From Gambelia wislizenii (Eukaryota; Chordata; Lepidosauria; Squamata; Crotaphytidae): DNA of 64,000 nt. Positions 1-12,255 of this stretch are shown here, in pieces. The notes under the pieces are model-generated. The model was given only the letters and a program-made list of their open reading frames with translations. It made no database searches and was not told the origin of the DNA. Where the stretch lies: contig JAUMIR010000002.1 of the NCBI GenBank assembly GCA_030847615.1, positions 118,738,309 to 118,802,308 of the forward strand. The letters run 5' to 3'. Both the position numbers and the translations under genes were made by a program. Every line of letters starts with the position of its first letter. The first letter of the stretch is position 1.

Positions 1-475
1 AATCTTGCATCTTCTCACGAGAACAACCAAAATCTCACCCATGCAAAACTGTGAAAGAGAAAAAATTTCTTAAAGGCACATGTGGTGGCCAGCAGAAGGC
101 GTTGATGCTGTGTCATTATGCAATGCGAAGACTATAGCATGAGCTGAAATCCCATTCTTAAACCGATAATGGTGGTCATGTGATAATTCTGTGGTGATAG
201 TATTATGTGATTACAGTGATATGCCATAAGTACTGTAATCATGCTACTATGTTTCCACTTTCCTCACTTGCGGAATTACAGCATTTTTAGATGCTAGTCT
301 GATAAAGTCCTTTGCCTCCCAGTGCCAGGCTTGGAAATGCCACAAAAACTTTTCCTATACGTTTCACCTCTGAATACTTTATAATACTTGGCATGATTAT
401 GTTGGGGAATAGACTCCCTCCTGTGATCTGGGAACATGTGCTATATTGACCACATACTTTCCCTTCATTCTGCAG
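1..475 (+). other. 3' end of the upstream intron; possible diverged repeat copy in 1-310
   Basis: This intronic sequence ends with the acceptor at 475. The end of 1-310 (gctagtctgataaagt) resembles the ends of the repeats at 6085-6545 and 57305-57795, but similarity over the rest is weak. The reading frame open from 446 is simply the exon plus flanking intron. Confidence 0.5.
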
Positions 476-520
476 GAAGAAAATATTGAATACTATGACT
501 CCAAGGCTGATACAGAATAT
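476..520 (+). CDS. CACNA2D2: Internal exon of calcium channel alpha2delta subunit (probably alpha2delta-2)
   Basis: This is a 45-nt internal exon coding 15 residues (EENIEYYDSKADTEY). It is preceded by a pyrimidine-rich acceptor (ttcattctgcag) and followed by a consensus donor (gtaagtac). It begins and ends between codons, and its frame runs without a break into the exon at 63622, giving the junction KADTEY-DDPEGE. The product would be an extracellular, GPI-anchored or membrane-associated auxiliary subunit of voltage-gated calcium channels that raises surface expression of the pore subunit. This stretch lies in the variable acidic linker before the conserved VWA region, so alone it would be hard to identify; the call rests on the frame match with the downstream exon. 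Choice of paralogue (alpha2delta-2 over alpha2delta-1) follows from that second exon. The remaining exons lie outside the window. Confidence 0.78.
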
Positions 521-2918
521 GTAAGTACTTTCCAGTTGTCCATCACTTGTGTTTCATATACTGTATGTCGATTCCTACCATTTAGAATGGAACTGTCTTC
601 TTCGTTGCAGTTATGCAAAGCTCACACTGTTTTGATTGGCTCTAAAGTGCAGAATTTATATTTAAATCAGAGAACAACATCTGACAAGACTTAGGCTGGA
701 GTTATAACAAATACAGAGAGAGTTAATTTGAGGAGAATTCTCAACTTTTTACAAATCATCCTCAACAAGAAGACATTTCAAATAATAGGAGATGTAAAGA
801 AAAATGGCAATTTTGTGTTGCTGGTGGAGAGTGTGTATGTGTCAAAGAGGAAAGCATTGGTCTGTTTTTGCTACATTTCCTGAAATGTTTGGCAGCTTTA
901 TTTGGCTATTCTAAACTCGTGTTGTTGTTGTTGTTAACTTTGTTCACCTGAGACCCACTAAAATCTGCCCATAAAGTCTCCTGAGAAATAAAGAAGCATG
1001 TAAGAAATGTAGTTTTTATAATGAGGAACACTGAAACAAGCTAGACATAAGCATGGAATATGACAGTCACATCAACTGAGAAATAACAGTGCATGGTGAG
1101 AAATGGAAATTTGTTTTGGGTACTGAAGCAAAAGCATAGATTCTAGACCATTCCACTCTTTTTATGTTTTTAAAAAAATATAAATAGTACATATAATGGC
1201 AACAATTGCTTTTTATAAAATGCTAGATTCACGGTGAGGACTGAGGTTACAATCCTGTGTATACATACCTGAGAGTAAGTCAAATTGAAGAAGTGGGACT
1301 GTCTTATGAGTAGTAACATTGCATCATTAAAGCTCTAAAATTAGAAATGGAATGCTAAATCATTTTCATCAGACTTTCAGCCAGATATATTAACATTTTA
1401 CTGCAGCCCCCTTCCCTGCCTTGCTCCTGCAATTTGATGTGGATTTAGAAGGTAGCAAAGACTTGTGTTGTCACTCACTGAAGGTTGGATGTACCAGATT
1501 TCTATCACCTTGAGTGCTGGCAAATCTACAAGTTTATATTTGGTATCCTGAAATGGTGAGTATATTGCCACGTCTTTGTAATTAGATGTATGACTATCTC
1601 ATATTCCCTCTCCTGTCTGATTATCCCAGCAGGAATTCACTTCCAGAAGAGACAGATCTGTGCCAAGTAAGGCACAGTTGTCCTGAAAGATCTTTTCAGG
1701 GACAGGTCATATGTTGGCTGTGAAAAAAATGGAAGCCAAACAGATCTGTTGCAGCTGTAGGTTTGCACAGATATTCTGTTCAGCATTAATGTTCACAGTT
1801 TGTGAGGACTCTCTGTCTTGGCATGATGACACAAGAAACCAACGGGTGGTGGGGTTTACCCCTTAGACCTCGACTAAAAGAGACAGTGGATGGCCCCACT
1901 CTGTGCTCACTTTGTGGCAGCCTGTCAGACAAAGCCTGAAGGAGCCAGGTGCACTTTTGCTAGGGAAAGTCACTTTGCTTCCGCAGAAAGTTTCTAAAAT
2001 TAAAGCTGGCATCTGAAATTCAAATGAAGAGCAAACATCTAATTAGAGACAGAATCTAATTCTCAACCCTCCTCCCGGCACAACCATCCTGTAATTCTGG
2101 CAATCAGCATGTTAAGTATAAACCAGAGAGCTTCAATTCCCCAAGGAAATAGGTCTTTGCTAGTTACTGCATGTAATGTGAATAGTTGGAGGGAACTTGT
2201 TCAAAACAGCTCCCCAGCATCAACCTCTTGCTTAACTTACCCCAGAACTGGCTGCATTTTTACTGGCCATAGGGTCTTTGTGGAGTGCTGTTGGGTTCTT
2301 CTGGGAGGCTGGTGAAACAGGAACAAGATGGGTCCCTGGATTCTCCTAAATGATTAATAAGAACAAAACCAAAAGAAGATACATTTGACTAAGCTGTTGA
2401 CCTGGAAGTTTTACAGCATTTTTAATTAAAGCTTGGGAGACTGGGAATCCTGTGTGGATGATGTGATTACCTTTTTTCCCTGCGTCTTGCAGTGGAAACT
2501 GGAATAGATGTTTTCAAAACTTCCTCTTTATCCTCAGTGCCATGAACAATAGCTAATGGCCACTTTCTGTCCAGAAAAAGGAATGCCAGGCAGTAAAGAG
2601 AAGTTAAGGGCAACAGCACCCTGTCATAAACAGATACCCAAAAAGCATGAGGAAAGATCCCTGCTCCAGCAGTGTTGTCTGGTAGCTGTAGACTTGTTTG
2701 GAGTTTGAATGGCCAGCTGGTTTGCTCAAGAGGAGAGCAATGCTAGGATTGGGTGAAGTGTAAGCTCAGACTGCTGTTGGAGAATGACTGCCATTGAGTC
2801 ATCCAACTGAATAAGCCAACACCCAAAATAAAAACAAATTTCACAAAAGTTTTAACACAGTGGAATATTGTTACAAAGACTAATGTTAAATACTGTTAAA
2901 TGTTTGAATAGGATGATG
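521..2918. other. Unique-looking intron sequence
   Basis: AT-rich intronic DNA with a short (TTG)n run near 920. I see no recognisable repeat, exon or RNA gene here. Confidence 0.5.
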
Positions 2919-2920
2919 TC

Positions 2921-2951
<31 letters not shown>

Positions 2952-2970
2952 ACTCACACACACACACACC
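2919..2970. repeat. Compound microsatellite (CT)n(CACT)n(CA)n
   Basis: An uninterrupted CT run passes through CACT units into a CA run, immediately followed by ccacaaaaagagg. The short open frame across it is a by-product of the repeat. Confidence 0.95.
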
Positions 2971-4240
2971 ACAAAAAGAGGAAAAGGTGCCTTGAAAATA
3001 GTTGTCACCTATGCTCTGAAAATTCTAAGACAGAACCAGAAATTGGGGTGGCTGTGGAGAACTTAACATGGAACTGCACAGGGGGGAGTCGTGAGAAGTT
3101 ACAAGGTTGTCTTCTGTTTTTGTCTCCATGCTACCGGATTAACAGTTTGACCTGCAAATTCTCTTACTTGTGTTTCTTCCCATTCTTGTTATTCATTTTA
3201 TGCAAAATTGCCTGCACAAAGCAATCTAATGGCCTGTTCTAAGGCAAACACTCTGTTTCCATTAAGAATCACCTCATCACCTCTCCATCCTCATCTACTT
3301 TCTTCATTGTGATTTTTTTCTCATTTGTTTTCAGTGTTGCTTCAGTTCCCCAAACAATGTCATTGGCCTTGAACCTAAAAGAAATGGCATGCCTGGCAAG
3401 CACTCCTTCCTCCCCCATCTTCTTTTCTTTTTTGCATTTTAAGTTGTGTACATAATCTGAGAGTAAGGTGATACACCCTATCCCTGGCAAGCCTACTCTA
3501 TCACTCTTTAGAATTTATCATGAAATAAAGAGCAAACATGTAAGAGTCCCTAAAGAAACATTGCTTGCGATTGATTGTTTTAATAATGAATGGATTTTTA
3601 AGATCAGCCAGAATTACTGACATCATTTCAGCTTACCTTCTATTACAGAATTGGTTGGTGTTTCTGTTCTGCCTCTACTTGAGTTTCTGTTTGTATTTGT
3701 ATGTACAACTAAACTCTGCCACTCTTTCCCAAGAGAACGCTGAGCAGCAAGTCTCAAGTATTTCTGAGCTGAGCATTGGCCTAGGTGTAGGGGAGGAGGG
3801 GACAGTTTTCCCTGTCAGCCTTTCCTGCCAGCTATCTGGGAGAGTCTGCCTCCCTGTTTTTTCTTCAAATCAGCTTTCACCTGTGAATCTCATTATGTGT
3901 ACCCTCCTATGAACCATCCTGAGAAGATTCAGATTGATGTAGGTCAAAATGGTGGCTATAAAACATGGCTGTATCTCCTGACCTCCCTACCTGCATGAAG
4001 CAATTTCCTGTCATACCCTAAAATATATAAACAGTTTGATTATGGATTAATAGAGTTACTTTTGATGATAACTCTGCACCTAATCAAATAAAGATTATAC
4101 TCTTGTAGAGGGCTGTAATTCCTTTTCTGTATTTTACATGGGCTTCTCTTCTAAATTCTACTTGCTGTCAGATTCTTTCTGTATTAAGTTATATATTTTG
4201 AGTTCTATGTCTATTTGTTATCATATTACACTATAGTTTA

Positions 4241-4242
<2 letters not shown>
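2971..4242. other. Unique-looking intron sequence
   Basis: No element recognised. ORFs of about 70-125 codons on both strands lack similarity to anything I know and have no splice context. Confidence 0.5.

Positions 4243-4281
<39 letters not shown>
4243..4281. repeat. (AT)n microsatellite
   Basis: About 17 TA units in a row, flanked by tttatttat and aattatttgc. Confidence 0.95.
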
Positions 4282-4282
<1 letters not shown>

Positions 4283-4843
4283 TATTTGCAAGTTTTGGAC
4301 AATGGTGGTATCAGCTCCTATTCACATGTAGCTGTCTGAACTTCAGTCTATAGTACCCACAATCATTTCTCATGACAGCCACTAAGGAGCATTTTATGCT
4401 GCCACTTAAATGTAGCTTTGCAGTGTATGAGGTGGTGTTATTTGGACATTCTGGGTTTTACTCTGAACTTTAAAGGAGCTGTTTGAGGTGCTGCAATTAT
4501 TTGGGGAGAGGGGTTAGCACACGAGAGAGCTCTCGACCAAACAAAAAGCTGGAGCAGATTCAACACTCCATTGACATGGAAGACACCAGCCACCACAGAA
4601 TGTATTAGACTTGCACAGGTGGGTCAGACTATGCCTCTTCATTCTTTCTTGGCTCCCTTCTTTGGGGTCAGTGGAAATCCCACCTTCAAGCCTTGCATGT
4701 CCACTGCTGCTACACTTGGTTTCCCAGCAGGAGTTCAGGTGTCCCTCTCTGGATGAGTATTAGTATCCATAGGATACTATTAGTATCCATCCATCTGTTA
4801 GAATACATGCAAAAACACAACAGTAAACCATCACTGCCTAAAT

Positions 4844-5110
4844 CAGGGATGGGCAAAGTGCAGCCCATGGACCAGATGCAGACCCTGCACCCCACTTTTG
4901 TTGCTCTTGAACTCCTGCCCAGCAGTCCCTCGAAGTTCCCCCCAACTGCCCCCCCACACTTAAAAAAAATTAGCACAGTTTTCAGGCAATTTTGGCCTGA
5001 AAACCAAACAGAAAATCCTTCAAACACAAGAAAACAACCCACTCCATCCACACACACACCCAACCCCAACCCCCAAATACCCCAATTTTCCTCTATAGCC
5101 CCTCTCAAAA
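4844..5110 (+). mobile_element. hAT-type DNA transposon end (fragment)
   Basis: It begins cagggatgggcaaagtgcag and continues with 'cccatggaccagatgcagacc', close to the CAGGGGTGGGCAAA..GGCCC terminus widespread in vertebrate hAT-Charlie-like elements. The rest is C-rich low-complexity sequence and I could not find the other terminus, so the right border is a guess. The proline-rich frame at 4693-5130 is due to this composition. Confidence 0.4.
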
Positions 5111-5125
5111 GGTTGACAGGTTCAC

Positions 5126-5385
5126 TCTGAATGGATCTGCCCTCCATCATTAGAGAAGTTTGATACCACTTTAACTGAAATGGCACCATCTTACAGAATC
5201 CTGGGATTTGTTATTTGGGAAGGGATTTAGAAATCTCTTCTAACTGCAGTCCACTTCCCTCACCATATAAGACTAAAGCTCTCTAGTGAAAAATTCTAAG
5301 TCCTTCACCAAACTACAAATCCTAGGATTTCTTAGAACTGAACCATTACAGTTTAAGTGGTATCAACCTATAATAAACTGTCGTG
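5126..5385. mobile_element. Foldback (hAT-like) non-autonomous DNA element, diverged
   Basis: The left part reads 'taccactttaactgaaatggcaccat..aatcctgggatttgt' and the right part is its inverse (aaactacaaatcctaggatttc..accattacagtttaagtggta). Arms with the motif 'actacaaatcccaggatt' recur at 9018-9381, 46150-46790 and 61142-61370, so this is a family. Confidence 0.6.
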
Positions 5386-6084
5386 TAGTTTCTCTCTCTC
5401 TCTCTCTCCCCTCCCTCTTCTTCTTTTGTAATTAACAAAGTATTGTCCTAGCCAGGAACTTTTTTTTTTCTTTTAAAAACTTTTCCAGGTGAGTTGTGGC
5501 TGCCAGTTTTAGGATGAAATATTTCTAAGAAAATAACATAACTTATATTAGATGGGATTAGAATTCTGAAGGACTTTATCCATCAGTTTCAAGGAAGGGA
5601 ACTATAAGATATTATGTAGGAGGGAATTGTTCTGTGTATAGAAATTATCCAGTGAGGCTCTTTCAAAAGTCTTTCCTCCCTTCACCTCCCCAAAGGATTC
5701 AGACTGAGAAGTGTTAAATAGGTATAACAAATCAGGAGTTTGAAGCACTCACTTAAATCAGAGCACCTGAGACAAGTTTCCCAGTGGCTGTACTCAATCT
5801 ACTTCATAATGTTTAGTATAACACTATGAAAAGCTGTGATTTGCTCAATAGTGCTTGTTGTTCAGACTGTCACTGGGCTCCATTCCCTCATTTCTGGAGA
5901 TTATCAGACGAGCCTCTAAAAACCTTTCTGTCCCACCGTATTTTAAATTGTAAGTGTCCCGGCACAATAACCCTTTTTATCAAACACTGTACTAACAAGA
6001 AAAAGCAGCCCCAGAATTATGGGAGTATGACTGCCAGTGCTATTTATTTCCGTGTTCACAGGTACTCATGATCTTGGTGGTTCA
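5386..6084. other. Unique-looking intron sequence with a short (TC)n run
   Basis: A (TC)n run of about 19 bp lies at 5390-5408. Nothing else recognised. Confidence 0.5.
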
Positions 6085-6545
6085 CGTGATTAGAAACAAG
6101 CGCGCTTAAGAGTCTAAAAAACCTAAATTAACAAACAAAACAAACACACAAGCACTGAAACACACTTAAACATTTGCCAGCAAAATGAGGAGGTTCATAA
6201 AAAAAGTGTCCCACACCTAGTTTTCACATTGTCACCTGCAAGTGTTTTGCCCATTGACACTGTAATCATGCTGGCAGAATGCGGCACAGTTTTGGATGCT
6301 AGCAATTCCACAACAAAAGCGCCATTGCAGATCAATTGATGGCTTCGCCTGTCAATAAAAAAGAACGCTTTATTAACAACAGCATAATGCCATAGTATGA
6401 TGTTGTGCAAAATGGGCGCCTTTTCACATTCTTTTGGTGTTGTTATCACACCATATTTGCTGCATCTGATAATCTCCTCTGTCTTGCAGATGCCAGAGTT
6501 TTTCATTCCTACGTTGCATGAGGGAGCACTCATCAAGGATGTCAT
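6085..6545. repeat. Unclassified interspersed repeat, copy 1
   Basis: Shares ordered blocks with 57305-57795: 'cacttaaaca', a 'cctgtcaat..attaac' block, 'ttgtgcaaaatggg' and a terminal 'catctgataa'. The two copies are clearly diverged. I cannot assign a class; the right border is approximate. Confidence 0.5.
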
Positions 6546-8674
6546 GTTTCACTTCTGTCATGGGTAAACTATATAGAGTAGTCTTGTGTTATACAGTAGT
6601 AGGAGAAAGCTAGGGTCCACTGCCTGTAGCTTGTTCAGACGGAATTGAAATCCTCAATTGCATGAGGAAAAACTAGCCATTGCCAGTAAGCAGTATATAG
6701 TTCAGAATGAGAATGATACCTCACTGGTGACCTTCCTCGGGGAGCTATCACTGGCAGTTCCACAGTGTCTACTAGCTTCCACTTCATTAGTTTTGTTTTC
6801 TGTAGAGTGCGGTAACTCTTACGAATGGAAGAGGATGGACTGTAAATGTTTAAAAATTAATCAGCTTTCTGACAATCCATGAGCTTTGTAATGTAAGAAA
6901 CTGGGAACAGAGAGCAAATGAGTTTCCAGAACTAGCAATAGACCACAGCAGACCATTTTCTACTTGGGGCCGATGGCACCTGAAATTATTTCACATTTGA
7001 ATGACTTATTATTGGGTCTTAGTAAAAATTATTGTCCTTCTCCCATTGAAAATGCATGTAGTGTTCTCTATCCCTCAGACTCTATTAAACCTATTACTTT
7101 TTTCCGTGATATTCCATCTAATTTTATTCCAACAAATAAAGAAAAGATTATGATGATGAAATTAAAAAGATATTGAATTGTGTGCAGTGGGACTAAATAG
7201 AAAAAAAACTACAGATCCTCCATTTTTTTTAACACCCATTTTAAAAATTTAAATTGAGCATGATCTCTCTCAAATGAAGTTAGTTCAGACAGACAATGTC
7301 TATTCAGTAAAACTGTGACTTTATTCAAGAAGCTTATGCCAAATATAAATGTGGAGAAAAATAGAAATGAGATTCCTATTCAGTCCACATGTAGTTCTTT
7401 CCACTGTAACTCTGATTGTAGGCTTCTTGAAAAAAAAAAGTAATAATTTTTTAAAGGTAATGGGGGCAGCTAGATTATTTCTGCACAGACACCCAAGATA
7501 TGCAATATTTATTTTAAAAACAAAAAGAGGTTTTTTTTTTTAAAAAAAACCTCTTTACTCACTTTTCCAAGAAGAGAAGCCCCCGATGTTTATTCACAGA
7601 GAAGTGTTCAAATTAACTAACATTTCTCTACAGATTCCACTAGCAGAATGGAAGAAAATTACAGTGATTTTTGCAAGCCTTATTATTATATGTATGGTGG
7701 GAAGACAGTATTTAAGGCATAATGGAGGCCAAGATTCTCTGAGCCAGATCCCCAGCTGTATTAAGTGGGCCCCATTCCACTGGTGTTACTGGACCAGCCC
7801 AGTGCATCATATCTAGTATATCATGTGCAGTGGCATTTGTGTTCTGTGTCTAAGGTGTCCATTTTCTAGGAGATAGATAGACAGAGTATATAGCAGGCAA
7901 GCATGTTTTCCCCCTCAACTGATGCTCCTTTTTGTGGTTTGTCTGGTGCAATAATAACATGCTTTTGTGGTCTAAATGCAAGGCACTTGGTTTCATTCCT
8001 TCCTAGGGTCTGATCCTTTTAAGCCACATAGCATTACAGTTCCACTTTCTTGTGGAATAGGAGTCAGCTTTGTATTTTATTTGCTTCACCAAAATATTTG
8101 GGGCCCTCCTGCCTTGGTACTAATAGCTACCTGAAAAGAGGAATCACATAGAGGAAGTCTGAAATCTTGACCCTTCATGCACAAGCTGCTGAACTTAGGA
8201 GGCTTCTAAAATTTTCACTGCATGGCTTTCTCTTTCTGTTTTCCCAGTGCTTGTGACTGTTTGGGGAGAGGGAGGATCCAGTTCTAGGAAGAAAGAACCT
8301 TGCTAGACTCAGACCATCTCTCCAGTCAAATGGAACCAGTATAAATCTGGATTTATTTTCCCTTCGTAAGAGGATGTCTGTCCTTTGCTATTAGCATCAG
8401 GGGAGAAAGGAATTTATGTATTATTTCAGGATATGGTTCTTTTTCTTTTTAATGTGTTTTTGTCTTTGATTCAGTGGTGCAAGGGGAGTGAGGCTACATG
8501 GTCTTCCCCTTTGGCATTGCTCTTCTGTTGAAAGTTATCCCTGTACGGAGAAAGATACAAGCAATGTTTTATTCAGCAAAAGTAATATCAATACAGGAAG
8601 GCTTATTTTTCAAACAGAAACCAGCATTAAGGAAGCACATTCAAAAGCCCCTCCCTGCCCTGGATCACTTGTGG
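6546..8674. other. Intron sequence without recognised elements
   Basis: AT-rich, with long A and T runs near 7430-7550 including a T10/A8 inverted pair around 7530. The short ORFs here look like chance. Confidence 0.45.
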
Positions 8675-8872
8675 ATGCATTTGCCTTTAAGTTACCTGTT
8701 GACCTATGGCAAGTCCATGAATTTCACAGGGTTTTCTTAAGCAAGGAATACTCAGAAGTGGGTTGCCATTGCCTTCCTCTGAATGCAGCCTACAGCACCT
8801 GGTGTTCTCCCATCCAATTACTAACCAGGCCTGACCCTGCTTAGTTTCCTAGTTGAGCTGAAATCTGGTGCC
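8675..8872 (-). mobile_element. 5S rRNA-headed SINE with Sauria-type body and Bov-B-like tail
   Basis: Read on the - strand, the head contains 5S rRNA-like AACTAAGCAGGGTCAGGC, then GGATGGGAGAACACCAGG and GGTGCTGTAGGC, with about 10 bases lost relative to 5S rRNA. The body has CAGAGGAAGGCAATGG, the same core as the tRNA-type SINE at 24831, and the tail resembles the Bov-B 3' end (TTGCCATAGGTCAAC). The polymerase III internal control region is partly kept. The degraded body argues against a functional 5S gene. Confidence 0.75.
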
Positions 8873-8934
8873 TTCAAGCTATTTTGGCCTCTCCTGGATC
8901 TCTTGCCAGTATTCAAACAGCAAGCTTGACAGCA

Positions 8935-8936
<2 letters not shown>

Positions 8937-8966
<30 letters not shown>
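8937..8966. repeat. (CT)n microsatellite
   Basis: About 14 CT units next to the SINE at 8675-8872. Confidence 0.95.
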
Positions 8967-8970
<4 letters not shown>

Positions 8971-9017
8971 GTAATGAGGCATGTAATACCATTCGAAAGT
9001 CTGCTGCTCGTGTTTCC

Positions 9018-9381
9018 CAGGGGCCTTTTCACACTTCACAATTATAGTGCTACCATTCCACTTTCACTGCCATGGCAACACCATATGGAATCCTGGGATT
9101 TGTGATTTAAGGAGAGGCAGACCACATTCCAGACGGATAGACTCAATCAGGGAAGCTACAGTCCTGAGTCTGCAAGACCTGAGCAGGACTGTTGAGGATA
9201 GGGTGGGAGTTCTCTCATTCATAGGGTCACCATAAGTTGAAGTTGATGTGATGGCAGATAACAACAGTAACAAACGTATAATTCTCAGCCAGAAGGGACC
9301 AAACTACAAACCATAGGATTCCACAGAATGTAGCCAAGTGGAATCATAGTGATATATTTCTGTAGTGTAAAAGGGCCCCAG
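9018..9381. mobile_element. hAT-like foldback element containing a Bov-B 3' tail
   Basis: The left end CAGGGGCCTTTTCACACTTC and the right end (inverse of tgtaaaagggccccag) are inverted. Inside are the arms 'aatcctgggatttgtgat' and 'aactacaaaccataggatt'. The middle (about 9107-9275) is replaced by a Bov-B tail. No matching target duplication was seen. Same family as 61142-61370. Confidence 0.65.
9107..9275 (+). mobile_element. Bov-B LINE 3' end
   Basis: Contains 'agacggatagactcaatcag', 'ctgcaagacctgagcagg', 'gttgaggatagggt' and 'cattcatagggtcaccata', the coding and terminal sequence of Bov-B ORF2 in squamates. It ends in an aacaacagtaacaa tail. It lies inside the hAT-like element, so it inserted later. 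Confidence 0.75.
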
Positions 9382-11092
9382 GACATAAATCTCACTCAGC
9401 TTGTTTAAAATTGGCAGTTCAGAGAGGGTGCAAATGGGGTAGCTTTGCACCTATTCCCAGTACAAGAGGCATAGCTGGCTAGCAACACCACAGGAGAAAA
9501 AATTGCTGGGAAATAGAGCAAACAAATGATACTATGTGGCTTTCCCCCTCCATTTCATTTCTTATAAAGGAATTTAAAATTCAAGGCATAAGGAATGTGA
9601 TTGATGTACTGGAGGTACAACAGCAATGGGTGTGTTAAGCAATGCAAATGGATGGTTTTCCATACAATCAGCAGAAGTTTATGAACTGCACTGCTGAGTA
9701 CTCAAGAGAATAGAAGGCACGGAGGCTGTCAATGCTTGTGTGTGAAAGGACTTCATAAAAATGATCAATTTCATGGCAGCCAGACAACCTCCTTAGAATC
9801 ATGAATTGATGCTGTCGGTGTAATGATTATAAATATCAAATATTCATATCAGACCAGTGGGAAAAAGAGGGGGGAGCAAGAGAGCATTTTACCAATAAAT
9901 TATAATACTTCCACCACTCTGCTAATGGCATATCAAGCACAGATAAAACAACATATCAGGCAAGATATAAATACTTCATACATGGAGGAGCCCTGTGAGT
10001 CATGGCTAGTCTTTTCTAATATGCAAGTGACATAAACATATTCAGATCTGTTAATGAAGACTGAAACACTGTTTGGGGAGAGGAAAAAAAGTGAAGATCA
10101 ATGCAGGGTGAGTTTTGCCACAGAGTGATTAAAGCAGTCTGCTTCAGTCAGCAGATTCATAAGAGCCCACCCTTTTCTGGCTTCTTAGTTCCATACAGTG
10201 ACTTCCTCCATAGCTATGCCTATTTCAACCAAACCAGCCTGGCCCCTCTTTTTCCTTTTAATGGTGGCTTGTGCTCATTTGGCTTTCCCACCAACACCAG
10301 TAATTGCACAGTTCTCCTTGGAGAGGGGGGACTACCACTTTGGAAATGTAGGACCCTGGTATCATATGTTCGAAATAAAATTGATGTGAGCAGGCAAGCA
10401 CACACAGAAGAAGATAGTCCTTCCAGTGTCTTTTAACTAAACTCTGACGGGCTTTAAAGTTGTCACTCATTAAATTGGGGTCCAGAAGCAGGCTGGAAGT
10501 GGAAACCAACATGCTGCCACTAGGAGGAGGTCCATATTAACAAGATATTCATGGTGTAGCATCCAGGCAGGTCTGTATGATACAAGTGCTCTAGCACAGA
10601 TAGGAATGCAGGAGCAGAATGACTGACAGAGACCTGTAGGTAGATTTGATTAGAAGATGTGCCATCCTTGGGATTGTTAATAATTGTCAACGCGAAGAGA
10701 GCAAGATGATACATTTATCTGCCTCTCACTACATCCCAGGGTTGGAGAGATGGGGAGAAAATGCTGCCTGCTCACTGGTGGGTTTGAGAGGATTCTGAAT
10801 AAGAGAGCTGTCTCTTGTCAATTGACAAGCACTCTTTTTTAGTCTCCACAAATACATGAATAATTAACTAATTATAGCATAGCTATCCAGAGCAGGTAAG
10901 AATAATTGTTTTCTTCCAGGGTCTCCTCATGTCCAAATGCTTAGAGACAACTCAATGTTGTACAGTTGTACAACTCAATGTTGTACAATGAGCTGTACAA
11001 GCAGCTCAGGGACACTACATTGGGCTAGATTAATAGAATCATAGACTCTAAGAATCATAGAATCTTAGCCACCTTGAATCCCATTTTGGGGA
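9382..11092. other. Intron sequence without recognised elements
   Basis: A tandem-like doublet 'caactcaatgttgtaca' lies at about 10948-10990. A short 'gaatcatagactctaagaatcatagaatc' stretch at 11035-11070 resembles CR1 terminal octamers. Nothing else seen. Confidence 0.45.
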
Positions 11093-12252
11093 GATAGAGT
11101 TACAAACTTGGTTGGTGAAGGGAATGCTGTGGATGTAGTATATCTTGATTTCAGTAAGGCCTTTGACAAGGTCCCCATGATATTCTTGCAAAAAAATTAG
11201 TAACCTGTGGGCTAGACAATGTGACCATTAGGTGGATTTGTAATTGGTTGACCAACCAAACCCAAAGGGTAGTCACCAATGGCTCCTCTTCATCCTGGAG
11301 AGAAGTGACCAGCGAGGTGCCACAGGGTTCTGTCCTGGGCCCAGTTCTATTCAACATCTTTATCAATGACTTGGATGAGGGAATAGAGGACATACTTAGC
11401 AAGTTTGCAGATGACATTAAATTAGGAGGGGTAGCTAATACCCCAGAGGACAGGATCAGAATTCAAAATGATCTTAACAGATCAGAAACCTGGGCCAAAA
11501 CTAACAAAATTAATTTCAACAGGGAGAAATGTAGGATACTACACTTGGGTAGTAAAAATTAAATACACAGATATTGTATGGGTGACACCTGGCTTGATGA
11601 CAGTACATGTGAAAGGGATCTAGAAGTGTTAGCTCATGAGTCAGCAGTGTGACACAGTAGCTTAAAAAGCCAATGCAATTCTAGGCTGCATCAATAGGGG
11701 TATAGTGTCTAGATAAAGTGAAGTAATAGTGCCACTCTATTCTGCTTTAGTCAGACCTCACCTAGAATACTGTGTACAGTTCTGGGCACCACAATTCAGG
11801 AAGGATATTGAGAAGCTGGAACATGTCCAGAGGAGGGTGACCAAAATGGTGGAAGGTCTGGAAGCCATGCCCCGTGAGGAGCGGCTTAGGAAGCTGTGTA
11901 TGTTTAGCCTGGGGAAGAGAAGATTGAGACGTGACATGAGAGCCATGTTGGAAGGGATGTCATACTGAGGATGGAGCAAGCTTGTTTGCTGCTGCTCCAG
12001 AGACTAGGACATGGAGCAATGGACTCAAACTACAGGAAAAGAAATTCCATCTAAATATTAGGAAGAACTTCCTGACAGTAAGAGCTGTTCAGCAGTGGAA
12101 TGCACTGCTTCGTAGTGTTGTGGAGTCTCCTTCTTTGGAGGTTTTTAAACAGGTTGGATGGCTGTCTGTTGGGAATGCTTTGATTGTGTATTCCGCAGGG
12201 CAGGGGGTGGACTAGATGGCCCTTGTGGTCTCTTCCAACTCTATGATTCTAT
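11093..12252 (+). mobile_element. CR1 LINE, 5'-truncated and decayed
   Basis: Translates in pieces to CR1 reverse transcriptase: TRWICNWL-type, VPQGSVLGPVLFNIFINDLD and KFADDIKLGG, then '[18 protein letters not shown]'. Stops and frameshifts break it after 11562 and again before 11729. It ends in the CR1 tail 'tcttccaactctatgattctat'. It starts inside the RT domain, as usual for 5'-truncated copies. Confidence 0.85.
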
Positions 12253-12255
12253 GGT

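Noticed and set aside
4710..5189. 159-codon ORF on the - strand
   Set aside because: It runs over a hAT-type fragment and C-rich low-complexity DNA; no conserved motif.
8793..8872. Functional 5S rRNA gene
   Set aside because: About 10 bases are missing, many changes occur, and it is fused to a SINE body with a Bov-B tail.
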